Shown: in pieces, positions 22,163 through 32,319 of the stretch
Layout: every line of letters begins with the position of its first letter
How positions within the stretch are numbered: the first letter of the stretch is position 1
Assembly: GCA_043228905.1 (NCBI GenBank)
Contig: JBHGNT010000012.1
Coordinates: forward strand, 19,840,001-19,904,000
Reading direction: 5' to 3'
Length of the DNA: 64,000 nt
Origin: Azolla caroliniana
Lineage: Eukaryota; Polypodiophyta
Translations under genes and position numbers: made by a program
Notes under the pieces: model-generated
What the model was told of the DNA's origin: nothing
Database searches by the model: none
What the model saw: only the letters and a program-made list of their open reading frames with translations

Positions 22163-22581
22163 TGTTACCGGCCGGCAAGGAGTCCAAAATACGGAGTGAA
22201 GGAATTAATTAAGTATGGTTGTAAATAAGCATAGTATGGACGGACGGACTGGAAACGGTATGCCGTTCCAGATCCGGACGGATCCCGAATGGGTGCGATA
22301 GGCACCGTTTTGTACTACGGGCCGGAAACCTATTTAAAGGCCCGGACCCCATTGTAATCGGGGCGGATAATTAATAGAGCATATGGTGTTTATACTTCTG
22401 TGTTGATTTCCGTTCTGTAATTACTGTTATATCTTACGCGTGTAATTAACAAAAGCGATCTAATCGTGTAACCTACTTAAGTCGGTGTAATCGTTGAGTC
22501 ATAATCCTATGCCGTAATCACCCTTTGGTGAAGTGTCTCCGTGACACCTTGTGTTAGGCCTTGTCCGGTCAGAGAATAACA
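22163..22581 (+). repeat. 3' LTR of gypsy element
   Basis: 419 bp, same ends as the 5' LTR, two substitutions. The purine stretch AAGGGGCCGAGAAGGG at about 22110 lies some 40 bases upstream rather than touching the LTR, which is unusual for a polypurine tract. Confidence 0.93.
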
Positions 22582-22586
22582 AAGAG

Positions 22587-24498
22587 GCAAAGCTATAGGC
22601 ATGGGACCACAATAACGATAATGACTATAGGTAGAAAATGTCATCGATTGAGCGCATTAGGTTCTTCCACCACGAGTATTTGGATGTCAAACAAAAGTTT
22701 GGTGTGAAGCTACATCCAGTCCTACGACGTCAATGCTTGCATGAAGTCGGCATTGTGGTAGATGATAATGTTAAGTCCGATCGTCTTCGGAAATATGAGT
22801 CTTGGTTTCAACTTGCCTTTAGAGATGGAGAAGTATGGGACCTACAAGATCAAATCTTCTCAATGTGGGAGAATAAGGAGTTCAAGGGTCAACAACAAAA
22901 GAAATGTAAGGTAGACCCTCAACTAGAATTAAAGTCACAAGTGGCCAAGAAAATTGATTTGACAATTGAAGAAGCGGCTGATGACATGAAGTTGTCTCTA
23001 TGGAGCGCGATGCAAGGTATTAAGGACGAGCAACTTCTTGTGTCTATTTTGTCAAGGGTTGTGGCGAAAGATTTAAGCCTTGAAGAAATGGTCACTGAGT
23101 TCAATAAGTACGTCTTTCAAATAGTGATATTGAATTCAATATGGTGCAATTGAAAGTTCTAATCTCGTTTTCTAATTTCACAGTCATAAGGTGTACATGA
23201 AGATCCAAGAAGTTATGATGAAACAACTTGGATGTATAACTTGGGAACAAGTGACTGAGGATTATCCTCTAACGTCTTCATATAAGGCGTTATCCAAGTA
23301 TTTTATTGCATTCAAGGATTGGGTTAGTATTGATGGTTTTTCATTAAGCTTTCCTCATATGTAGAGCTTGTATAATAATACTTGATGTCCTATTGCTTCT
23401 ATTAGAAACCATGCCGTGGCAAGAAACAAGGAGAACTTAAGGATATACACGATTTTGCTGAGCTAACGATTGCATCCTTGTGGAGAATAGTTGTCTTTCA
23501 TAGTATGGACCAAGGGTACTTGGTAGCTCAAGCTTTGAGATCTTGGTCAAGGATTTTGCTGAGCTAACAACTGCATCCTTGTGGAGAATAGTTGTCTTTC
23601 ATAGTATGGACCAAGGGTACTTGGTAGCTCAAGCTTTGAGATCTCGTTGCCATGGCATCGAGAACCTTGCATGGTAAGGATTATTTATATGTCTCGTTCA
23701 CTATATTCCCTTTCTTAAGATTGTTCAATCTATTCTTAACTCGATGTAAAATTTGTTATAGGATAAAAACCAATGTAAATAGAGGGCCAACCTTTCGGTT
23801 CATTAATGCCATTGAATACATTACGGTTGGCTACTTCGATGAAATTAAGAAACAAAGAATCAAGGAGCATTCTAATGAAGTGGGAGGTTCAAATCTACTG
23901 GTATATCCAGTAGTGACACGGAAATTGCGACATGTCACCACGACAGAATGGGGACTTGTCAACCCATACCAAAAACCTCAACGACTTATGATGTGCTTGA
24001 TCGAGATGTTTTCTGTAGAAGGAGATTGGATATTAGACCACTTTTCTGGCACAAGTATTCCTCGAACTAGGTTAACGATCTTGAGATAACCAATACTGAA
24101 TCTTTTTTGTTTGAGAACTAATTCTTCTTGTTACATTCTTCACAAGGACAACGTCTGCATGTGCATTGAAGCTCTTCAGAAACACAATTGCATTAGAGAA
24201 GGACGAGGAGAAAGTTATATTTATAAACATGAGGATTAAGGGTTTGTGGGAGTGCCCAAACCAAGACAATGAGGTCGGTGCAAAGAACCTCGCTGATACT
24301 GAAAGGTTTCAACGTGCTTCGCAAGAGCCTATTCCTTCGTTAGCCGGGGAACCGAGGGAGCTAATAGAGCTTGATGATGAGCTTATAGAAGATATTTTGT
24401 TGGCTCGGCTAACAGGGGAAGCCAATGCATGTATAGCCAAAGAGACTTTTATACAAGATGATGAAGAAAATGACATTGACGATTTGCTTGCTATGTAA
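22587..24498 (+). pseudogene. ParB-like/DNA-methylase-like gene, 3' part (exons 2-6)
   Basis: This is the continuation of the gene broken at 11873. Exon pieces: rest of exon 2 to 23107 (donor AA|GTACGT); 23184-23322; 23406-23673; 23762-24070; 24147-24498 (the last junction is least certain). The last exons contain NPYQKPQRLMMCLIEMF, then DWILDHFSGT, then NTIALEKDEEKV. This is the order of the C-terminal half of PF01555-type N4/N6 DNA methylases: a TQKP-like motif, the SAM-binding FxGxG, and an ALExD acidic turn. The upstream DPPY catalytic motif is not visible, and FSGTS replaces FSGTG. Lesions: TAG at 22596-22598 and 22632-22634, and a 101-bp tandem duplication in exon 4. The gene ends with TAA TAG. 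Phage ParB-methylase fusions are the nearest known analogue. Confidence 0.6.
23451..23649. repeat. 101-bp tandem duplication inside exon 4
   Basis: GATTTTGCTGAGCTAAC... begins at 23451 and again at 23552. The two copies differ at about two positions. As 101 is not a multiple of three, the duplication breaks the methylase-like frame. Using only the second copy restores a readable exon. Confidence 0.85.
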
Positions 24499-25590
24499 TA
24501 GACTCTTTTAAAAACGTGAAATGTATTGTTTGGAATTCACATTATTAATACAAATTTTGGGTTTTACTTGGTGGATTCTATTCTTTATAATCTTCTATAT
24601 GTTTCAATTTTATTTTTATATACTTGGTTGGTAGACTTATGACATTGGTTTCACCGCGTGCATTGCTTACTACCAAATTTATGGAGAAACAGGAATTAGT
24701 TTAAATTGAGGCTGATTTTGGTCAAAGTTTACCTTAACATAACATAGTTGTAGAATTGTTGCCATGACTGTCCATGTTGTTATTATGAATCTTTGTCTTC
24801 TATTGTTAAAACTATTATGTTTCTCTTCCATTGCTGCTTAGATTGTGTAGTGTGTTGATAATGGTTCCACTAGCGTTATCCACATGTTTTTATACGCTTG
24901 TAGTTCCACTAGCGTTATCGTTCGGAGTTTGATCCCGGGTGAATCACCTAAGGAATAGATTAGATCAATTTTAAATACAAGTATGAAACCCTTAATAGGT
25001 TTGTTATTTCCACCACATTATCCTAAGTTCTCTATCTTACATTGTCCACAATTATATACATATGGTTTGATCCCATACGAACAAACTGAGGAATAGATTA
25101 GATCAACTTTAAATACAAGTATTAAATACTTTAATAAATTAGTTATTCCAATCACATTATCCTAAAGTGCACTATCCTACATTGTGCACAATTATATACA
25201 TGCAAGTATGGGTCAAAGTATAAATTATAACTCATTTTATTAGTATGGTTACAAGTACACCTCATATTTTTGTAAAACTTACCAAATTAATATAAACCTT
25301 TAACTTAGTGTTTCCCATGCCGCACATTAGTGACATATTGAGCCATTGTTGAACTTTATTATGCCTACATTAACTTATCAACACGTCCAAACTTGCATGA
25401 TTTCTAATGATCTCCACTCATAGACCTATCATGTATTTTTATATTTGCAAATTCTAATCAAGTTGTGGAACATGTGATACTAGTGCATCCAATTTTTGTA
25501 GAGAGGGTATATTTGGATAGTTTCAAGAAGATTCTACAAGTGGAATGCGCGATCCTTTCACTTGTGAATGCGAATGTGTTCTTAGCTAAA
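24499..25590. other. Non-coding stretch with a 138-bp imperfect tandem repeat
   Basis: AT-rich DNA after the methylase-like gene. GTTTGATCCC..AAGGAATAGATTAGATCAAYTTTAAATACAAGTAT..CACATTATCCTAA occurs at about 24927 and again at 25065, a 138-bp period with clear divergence. GTTCCACTAGCGTTATC is also present twice (about 24866 and 24903). No gene seen. Confidence 0.6.
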
Positions 25591-26530
25591 TTCTAAACAT
25601 GATAGCTAATTAGCGGTCACTCTTGATACTGCTCGATACTGCTACATCATAGCTAATGAGCTATTCTTCTTAACTATGGCAGTAGCTAATTAGCTACCAC
25701 TCTTCATATTGCTTAGCTAATTAGCTACAGCTTAGCTAATTAGTTGCTAGACTAGAGATTGGCAATAGCTAATTAGCTACATCTTTCCTAATTAGCTATT
25801 CGTCTTAACTATGACAGTAGCTAATTAGCTACCACTCTTGATACTGCTTAGCTAATTAGTTGTTGACTTTAGATTGCAATAGCTAATTAGCTACATTGAA
25901 GCTAGTTAGCTATTCTACTTAAGTATGGCAGTAGCTAATTAGCTACCACTTAGCTAATTATCTACATTGTAGCTAATTAGTTGTTATACTATAGGCTACA
26001 ATAGCTAATTAGCTACATCTTAGCTAATTAGCTACTTAAGTATGGTAGTAGATAATTAGCTACCACTCTTGATACTGCTTAGCTAATTGGCTGTTAGACT
26101 ATAGATTGGCAGTAGCGAATTAGCTATTCTTCTTAACTATGGCAGTAGCTAATTAGCTATTCTACTTAATTATGGTAGTAGCTAATTAGCTCCACTTAGT
26201 TAATTAGCTATATCTTAGCTAATTAGCTCCTAGACTGTAGGTTGACAGTAGCGAATTAGCTACATCTTAGCTAATTAGCTATTCTTCTTAACTACAACAG
26301 TAGCTAATTAGCTACCACTTTTGATATTGCTTAGCTAATTAGCTACATTGTAGCTAATTAGCTGCTAGACCATAGATTTGCAGTAGCTAATTAGTTGCAT
26401 CTTGGCTATTTAGCTAATACCTAGGTTGTAGCTAATTAGCCACTACACTACTGAACCGTAACAGTTAAATAGCTACCACACTTTATACGACTTAGCTAAT
26501 TAGCTAAGATATAACTAATTAGCTACTACA
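25591..26530. repeat. Dense array of the palindrome TAGCTAATTAGCTA
   Basis: For about 0.9 kb the 14-bp palindrome TAGCTAATTAGCTA and close variants recur dozens of times. They are separated by short spacers such as CTACCACTCTTGATACTGCT and AGTATGGCAG. Spacing is irregular, so this is a dispersed cluster and not a fixed-period satellite. It abuts the stop of the RING-like gene at 26515. Confidence 0.85.
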
Positions 26531-27830
26531 CTATAGAGACAAGCAACAATTTTAGGTGTGAGTTTTCTCCACTCATCTGGGAGAGCTGTATTGCAATCCC
26601 CCAAACAGACTACAGCAATGCGAAAGGCATATTGAAAACAAATGATATGGTATGTGTGTTGGCATGGTTGTAGGTGTACCAACAGAGTAGACATTTTGTC
26701 CTCTACGCGTAAGCCGCAAGCGATGCAACGTGCTTGAACAGTCAATATATCATTGCCTAGTTCTCCTTTGTCTAGTAAGGGAGCAAGAATGTTGAGGTCC
26801 AATTCGTGTCTGCTCTTTACCATCCCCTCCACAAAATGTAGTTGCTTCTTAAGGCAGCTAACTACCTGTTCTTGACGGGAGTATTGTTCCTAGAACGCAG
26901 CCAAAAAATTATCGATTTATCATTCCTTAATGAGGAGGATAGAACAACAAGAAACAAGAATCATTAACTTACTTGGAGGTTCTCCAAATTGTAATCAGTG
27001 ACAACATTTACACCTAGAACATCCAAATTCATTGAAAAAACCTGGATCTCTGTTTGCAGTTGTATTTCCCATTGGGGATCTAGTGGCCACTCAATTTCGA
27101 GCTCATGTTGAGTACCTTGTTCTAGATAATGCCTCACTAAGCACATTTTCATGTACAAGTTATTTATAACATGTTACATACTAGCAAAACAATAGCTACC
27201 TGAATCTTATTTCTGATTATTGTCACTGCCAAAGTGACTTTGCTCTCCATCGCACCAGCCAATGTTGCTTTCTCTAAATCAGTCTTTGTTGCCTCTAATG
27301 TCTCACAGGTTTCATGGACATTTTTGAGCATATAGCTAATCAATGTGTTACCTGTATCATTGACATTGGCTTTCATTGTGTTTCGGTGTGGTGTATACTT
27401 CTGGGTTTGTTGGGAATCAGCAGTTGCATCATCAAGTTGCCTCTACCAGAATCTTGCCATTTTTTGTTGCAAGCTCCCCATCTTCCGGCATCGTTCTACC
27501 AATGCCTCACCATAAATAGCCCAAGCTACCCTATACATTTCAGGTTCCGTTGCTTCTTTCGTTGTTTTGCAATACTCATATACACAATTTCTCGCGAATG
27601 CAACAAACAACTCGTTGTTGACCGGGATCTCTTAATGTACTTTCTGGTGGAGCCTTATGTAGTCGTTATACATCTCCAGTCGTACATGCTTGAGCTTCAC
27701 CTTTGCCTTTCACTCTAGGCACTTTATAAACTGACAACCAGTCTACATCAATAATCAATTTATCTATTAGAATAGTAGGGTCAATACCCTCTAGTGACAG
27801 ACCATATATATGTTGTTAAGGGTCGAAGCA
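26515..27830 (-). pseudogene. Helical protein gene ending in a RING-like zinc finger
   Basis: Minus-strand gene read in three exon-like blocks: about 27830-27200, 27136-26973 and 26889-26515. The first block is helical and charged (ILIDKLIIDVDWL, ELFVAFARNCVYEYCK, ETLEATKTDLEKAT). The last block ends with a metal-binding cluster: CIAC, 17 residues, CQHTYHIIC, 10 residues, CLGDC. C-x2-C-x17-C-x-H-x2-H-x2-C-x10-C-x3-C follows the RING-H2 layout, but the last pair is spaced x3 instead of x2. A ubiquitin-ligase-type role is possible but unproven. Lesions: in-frame TAA 27632-27634 and TAG 27443-27445, a 1-nt frameshift near 27690, and a phase mismatch at the first intron. It is head-to-head with the DDE-like gene at 28.85 kb. 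Confidence 0.5.
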
Positions 27831-28851
27831 CGCTACAGTGTACCAAAAAAGTATTGTTTTTGGCCAAAAAAAACACGAGTACTATTAGTACTGTTAGTAC
27901 TAAGAGATTAAAAAAAATTCAAAATAATTAAAATCCTTTTAGGGAGTGGTGTACGTTGCATTAAAGTCAGGGAATGGGTGGGGGGACAGTTGCTGCATAT
28001 TCAAGACTGTTTTGGGGGCTATTTCCCCCTCACGTTTAATTTAGGACGCCACATTAAATCCTTTTGGCGCTTCTCCCAAGCGTCTCCTCTTCCGCCTTCC
28101 AACTGAGACAAAGCAGGTCTTCACAGCGCACTCTGGTCTTCCGCCTTCCAACTCAGGTCTTCACAGCGCACTTGAAATGTCATTTTGTTGTTCTCTGTGT
28201 CACTCGTCTTCCCCATCTTCTCCTTCCATCGGTATGTCTTCTCCATCTTCTCTTTCACTCGGTATGTTTGTGCCTATTTCTAATAACTGGTTATTTCTAT
28301 ACAGTACTGTTATTTGTATATCTGTGTATTCTCACTTCGCTCATACTGTTATTATTTAGTAAGTTGTGGCCTACAATCTCTAGTCTAAAATTTAGGATTG
28401 GTTTATGTTGAACAAATTAGTGTGTTGTCATGATTATGATTGTCATTGTCATCTCCTTCATACTTTGATCATTACTCGTTATTATTTGTATTATTACTTT
28501 GATCATTCTGTTATTATTTAGTAAGTCGTGGCAACTTACTAAAAAGACTTTTGAATAGCTCTCCTTCTCTTGTTCATTGTTCCTAGCTACAACACCTACA
28601 ACCTAAGTTTTATATTAGCCTAATTTTATGGTCAAACAAGTAATTTAAAGGGGTCAAACAAGAACTTAATTGATGCAATTATTTCTTAAAAGTTAATTGT
28701 TTTGGAAAAGGAATATATGACTGTGGCAAACTCTCAAATGTTTATCCAATTTTCGGTTGATGTTTATGCTATGGGGTATTAACTATGTTTATTTTACGAT
28801 GTATTAAGCACTTATTCTAATTAATTAGGTGCTGAAATAACAAGAAATTAG
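27831..28851. other. Divergent intergenic region
   Basis: Region between the minus-strand RING-like gene and the plus-strand DDE-like gene. It contains a direct duplication at about 28090-28170 (GTCTTCCGCCTTCCAACT...AGGTCTTCACAGCGCACT twice), TATTAGTACTGTTAGTACTAA near 27890, and TTCTCCATCTTCTC repeats near 28215-28255 that may be leader sequence. The upstream part of the DDE-like gene may extend into it. No exon could be supported. Confidence 0.4.
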
Positions 28852-31800
28852 TTGTTGGAATATATCAAAGTGACAATGGTCGTCAATGAGGAGGGTGAGG
28901 TGTCCCTTAGCAAATTTATGTCTGAGAGGAGCAAGAGACGGGTGGTTCTCCACATAGTCCGTTATTTACTAGAAGTAATTGAGAGATTTAGCTTGGAGGA
29001 TCGTAGGGATATTATCTCTAGAGTGTTGCACCATTAACTTTTGAATGAAGACATGGAGAATATTAAGTTTAGGGACCAATGTGTTTCAGAGGAAATTGTA
29101 GTGTATGAAGTCATCCCTACACTTAGTGAAAGGGGTATAGAGCATAGATAAGCTTGGTGCAAAGAGAGCAGCCTTTCACATGGTTGTAAATGGTACAACG
29201 AAAAAAAAATTAGTGATACTAAAGTTGCCTTAGCACTTGGTATCCAGAAGAAGGAACTTGAGGAAGCATCGGACAAATATACAATCAAATCAATTTAAGT
29301 GGCTGGGGTTAGGCCGTAGACGAGGATGTGATGCATTGTCTCATGAGATTATTGAGGAAGTGGGTTCCTTTTGGGCAAAAAACACACGTGTCTTACCGAA
29401 TAAAAAAGATGTATGTAGACAACGTATAAGTCGGGGTAGGTACCAAATTCACCCAAGACACTTCTTGGAGATGATTGAGGTAATTCAATTTTTTATCTAT
29501 TTGGTTTTAAATATTTTGTTGTTTACTAAATGCTTCTATTAATGTTACCTATTTATTGAGTGATGTAGGCTGAATTGTTAATGAACTTCAAAGACCAACA
29601 TCCTAGCATCAATCTTGGATTTCGCAAGTTCCAAGGTTTGAAACCATTTTTTGTTAGAAAGTTAAAGGAGAGGAACACATGTTGTGTGTACCACATTAAA
29701 ATGGACATGTTAAGGCTTGGCATGAACAATATGCGTATTGATTCTAAGGTTATACACGGGGATGGGTGTGTTTTCACTTGTGAGGTATGTAGACCAAATG
29801 GGAGTGGTAATAGATGTAATGCGCGAAACATGACTTATGCAACAGTTTCTGAGTTATGGAGGTCTTTTGTTTGTGAAAAACAACCATCATCTGAGTGGCA
29901 TAATTGTATTGTGAAATGGAAATATTTAGAGTATGTGATAGAAAATATAGGTAAGGGTCTCATTAGTAAGCGTATCAAGGAAGTATATAAGGAGACATGT
30001 GCTTCTACCCTTGTCTCAGAGTTTAAGAAGCAACTCGGGGAGTTCATTCCACATAACTTTAGGAGTTATTGGCAAAATTCATAGTTCAAGGAATGTATAA
30101 ATAACTTACCACCGGATGTTATGGTATCTGTTATTGACTTTGCAGAGAACTATACCTTTAAAGTTCAAAATGAGGTTTAGTCAATGCATTGGTACAATGA
30201 CCAATGTACAATACTTGTACATATTTGCTACTAGAGAAAAGACGGTGGGTTACATAAGAAATCAATATTCTATATTTCAGATGATAAAAAGCATGATACG
30301 CTATTTGTTCAACATTGTTTTAAGCTTCACCACATGGATTTATTGTCCTTGGGTGTTAACTTTTATCGCCATTGGGGTCTGGTCCGATGGTGCTGCCTCG
30401 CAATTTAAGGCGGCTCGGTCCTTCTACTTCATTACAAGGTAAGGAAATAATCCATATGATTGGTACTTATAACTGGAAGTCTATTTTGGTAATACTTCAT
30501 AGTACTTCATCTATTGCTTGAGTTTCCTACTAGTACGAATATTATATGAAAAGTCATAAAAAATGTTTGTATAAAATACAATTAGTAATTCTCCTACTAT
30601 ATGCACCAGTACTGTCTTGAAATGTTTGTGCTAATTATGGTGTAAGTCTTGTATGTATGGTTCAAATCCTTGAAAAGTATCATTATTTTACAACTTAGTA
30701 GTATCATCCCACATGCACAAGTACTGACTACAGTTCAACGCCTTGTAAAGTACCCTTATTTTACAACTTAGTACTATCATCCCACATGCACAAGTACTGA
30801 CTATGTTTTACAACTTAGTACTCAAATCCCGCATGCCCAAGTACTAATTGATAACTTTGTGGTGTCATCCCGCAGGCAAGAGTACTAATTTGTAACTTAG
30901 CATTGTCCTCTGTCGTGCATTAGTACTAATGAATAACTTAGTACTATCTTCTTTCGGTCATTATTACTAATTTATAACTTTGTTCATTAGTACTAATTAG
31001 GATGGGTCTCTCTAGTGCATTAGTACTAAATAATAACTTAGTATTGTCCAACTTTGTTCATTAACACAAGTTTATAACTTATGATTTTCATGGCCCATTA
31101 GTACAAACATTAGTACTAATTATTAGCATGAGAACTATCCAACTATGTTCATTACTACTAATTATTAACTTAGTACTGTCCAACATTGTTCATTAAGACC
31201 AAGTTATAACTTAGGACTGTCCTCTCTCATGTATTAGTACTAATCAATAACTTAGTACCATCCTCTCTCGTTCATTTCTTTTAATTTATAACTTAGTATT
31301 GTCCTCTCTCGTTCATTTCTTTTAATTTATAACTTAGTATTGTCCTCTCTCGTGCATTAGTGGAAATTTTGGTTTAAGTCATGTTAAGAGATGTAAGCTC
31401 CAGTAATGCACTAACTCTGTTTGTTGGCTAACTGTCATGCAAAACACCCAGATACTTCTCATTGACAAACATTAGGATGCAATGGAACTACGTCGGGTTT
31501 GGACATGGAAAGGGAGAGCATGATGGCGTGGGGGCTGTGATCAAGCGTGCTCTTACAGGTGAACAGTTGGATAATAAAGGTGTGAAGTTACAAAATGCAC
31601 ATGATATTGTGGAGTGGCTGACATGGAAGATGTCAGATGATGGTAAGAATAGATTGTTTATTGAGGTTGGTGCTAATGAGGTGGATAGGAGTAAATTGTA
31701 TGGTTGTAAAACCGTGAAAGGGACACGCAAGACCCATTGTGTTTTAGGGTTTAGTCGTAGGGACAGTTTATCATGCTTTTGTTCCATGTGTTTAGATGAA

Positions 31801-32319
31801 GCTTGGGATGAATGCACCAATCTATCAATTGTGGAGCCATGGAAGCTATAGAAGCTTGAGATTGAACAATGTGTGGATATCCAGGAAAACGAACATGTAG
31901 ACAATATTGTATACTACAACCAATGTGAGGACTTGGCAGTAGTATTATTGGAAGTTGGAGATCATTTTGCAGTGCTCAAATCTCCTCAAAATGAAGATTT
32001 TGAAGACTACTACATTGTGGTGTGCAAGCAAGGAAATACAATATTGGAAGAAGTCGTGAGGGACGGTTGGGGCAACATGTTCAACGTTGGTGAGTGTGTC
32101 GTGTATGGCAACTACTATGCAAACTTACCACAATGCAAGAACACGTATGCATTATTAAAAGATGCACCCACTGCAATAATCTATGCCGACGTTGTTATCG
32201 CAATCAAGTTCACTATGAGTCAAGCAAAGCACAAGGTTAAGGGATACAACACTGTCTACAAGGTCCCCAAAGAGGTTCACGAACACATATTGGGGGAGGT
32301 CTCCCTCTTTAATGCTTAG
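28852..32319 (+). pseudogene. Decayed DDE-transposase-like gene (FAENYTF / SDGAASQFK / GHGKG family)
   Basis: Exon-like blocks: about 28852-29477, 29569-30438 and 31452-32319, with a clean intron 30439-31451 (AAG|GTAAGG...CCCAG|A). Motifs in order: LPNKKDVCRQRI, LKPFFVRKLKERNTCC, a CxxC-containing segment, DFAENYTFKVQNEV, YISDDKKHDTLFVQHC, WSDGAASQFKAA, GFGHGKGEHDGVGAVIK, and a C-terminal CFCSMC cluster. Proteins with this series exist in many plants and animals. The D-D-D/E spacing resembles DDE transposases, but the biochemistry is unknown to me. Lesions: TAA 29035-29037, TAA 29149-29151, TAG 30082-30084, TAG 30178-30180, TAG 30232-30234 and TAG 31849-31851, plus 1-nt frameshifts near 29280 and in GGGG near 30370. 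In conserved motifs the stops fall on expected Gln (for example NEV-stop-SMHW). Confidence 0.6.
30690..31375. repeat. Intronic cluster of TTAGTACTAA-type palindromes
   Basis: Inside the 1-kb intron of the DDE-like gene, ATTAGTACTAAT, CTTAGTACTRTC and TTTATAACTTAGTA motifs recur more than 20 times with ATCCTCTCTCGTTCATT-like spacers. TTAGTACTAA is a perfect palindrome. The same motif appears outside, near 27890, 32640 and 58220-58285. Confidence 0.75.

Larger units (their letters stand above)
11874..22581 (+). mobile_element. Nearly complete Ty3/gypsy retrotransposon with extra 3' ORF
   Basis: Two 419-bp LTRs (11874-12292 and 22163-22581; TGTTACC...AATAACA) differ at two positions. The 5-bp target duplication AAGAG is present on both sides (11869-11873, 22582-22586). 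After the 5' LTR, CAGTTTTGGCGACCACG carries the primer-binding-site candidate. The interior encodes gag-pol in the order Gag, PR, RT, RNase H, INT, then a second long ORF. Gag is interrupted by a solo LTR of the TR-GAG family at 12648-13473, which itself has a 4-bp duplication (GCGT). The pol sequence type and the extra 3' ORF suggest the Tat/Athila side of gypsy. It interrupts exon 2 of the ParB/methylase gene exactly between two codons. Confidence 0.92.

Noticed and set aside
21895-22187. Leu/Cys-rich minus-strand frames resembling membrane proteins
   Set aside because: Antisense of the poly-Gln/Pro tail of the gypsy 3' ORF; composition artefact.
11874-22581. Gypsy element as helper of the TR-GAG element
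   Set aside because: Target duplications differ (5 bp versus 4 bp) and LTR sequences are unrelated apart from ACA|CAGTT at the 5' LTR border, so a different helper is more likely.
25591-26530. CRISPR-like array
   Set aside because: Repeat is a short AT palindrome at irregular spacing in plant DNA; no uniform spacers, no cas genes.
2906-32319. Nuclear UAR=Gln genetic code for these genes
   Set aside because: Kept only as an alternative: frameshifts, a 101-bp duplication and transposon insertions show ordinary decay, and copia and LINE copies nearby also acquire TAG.
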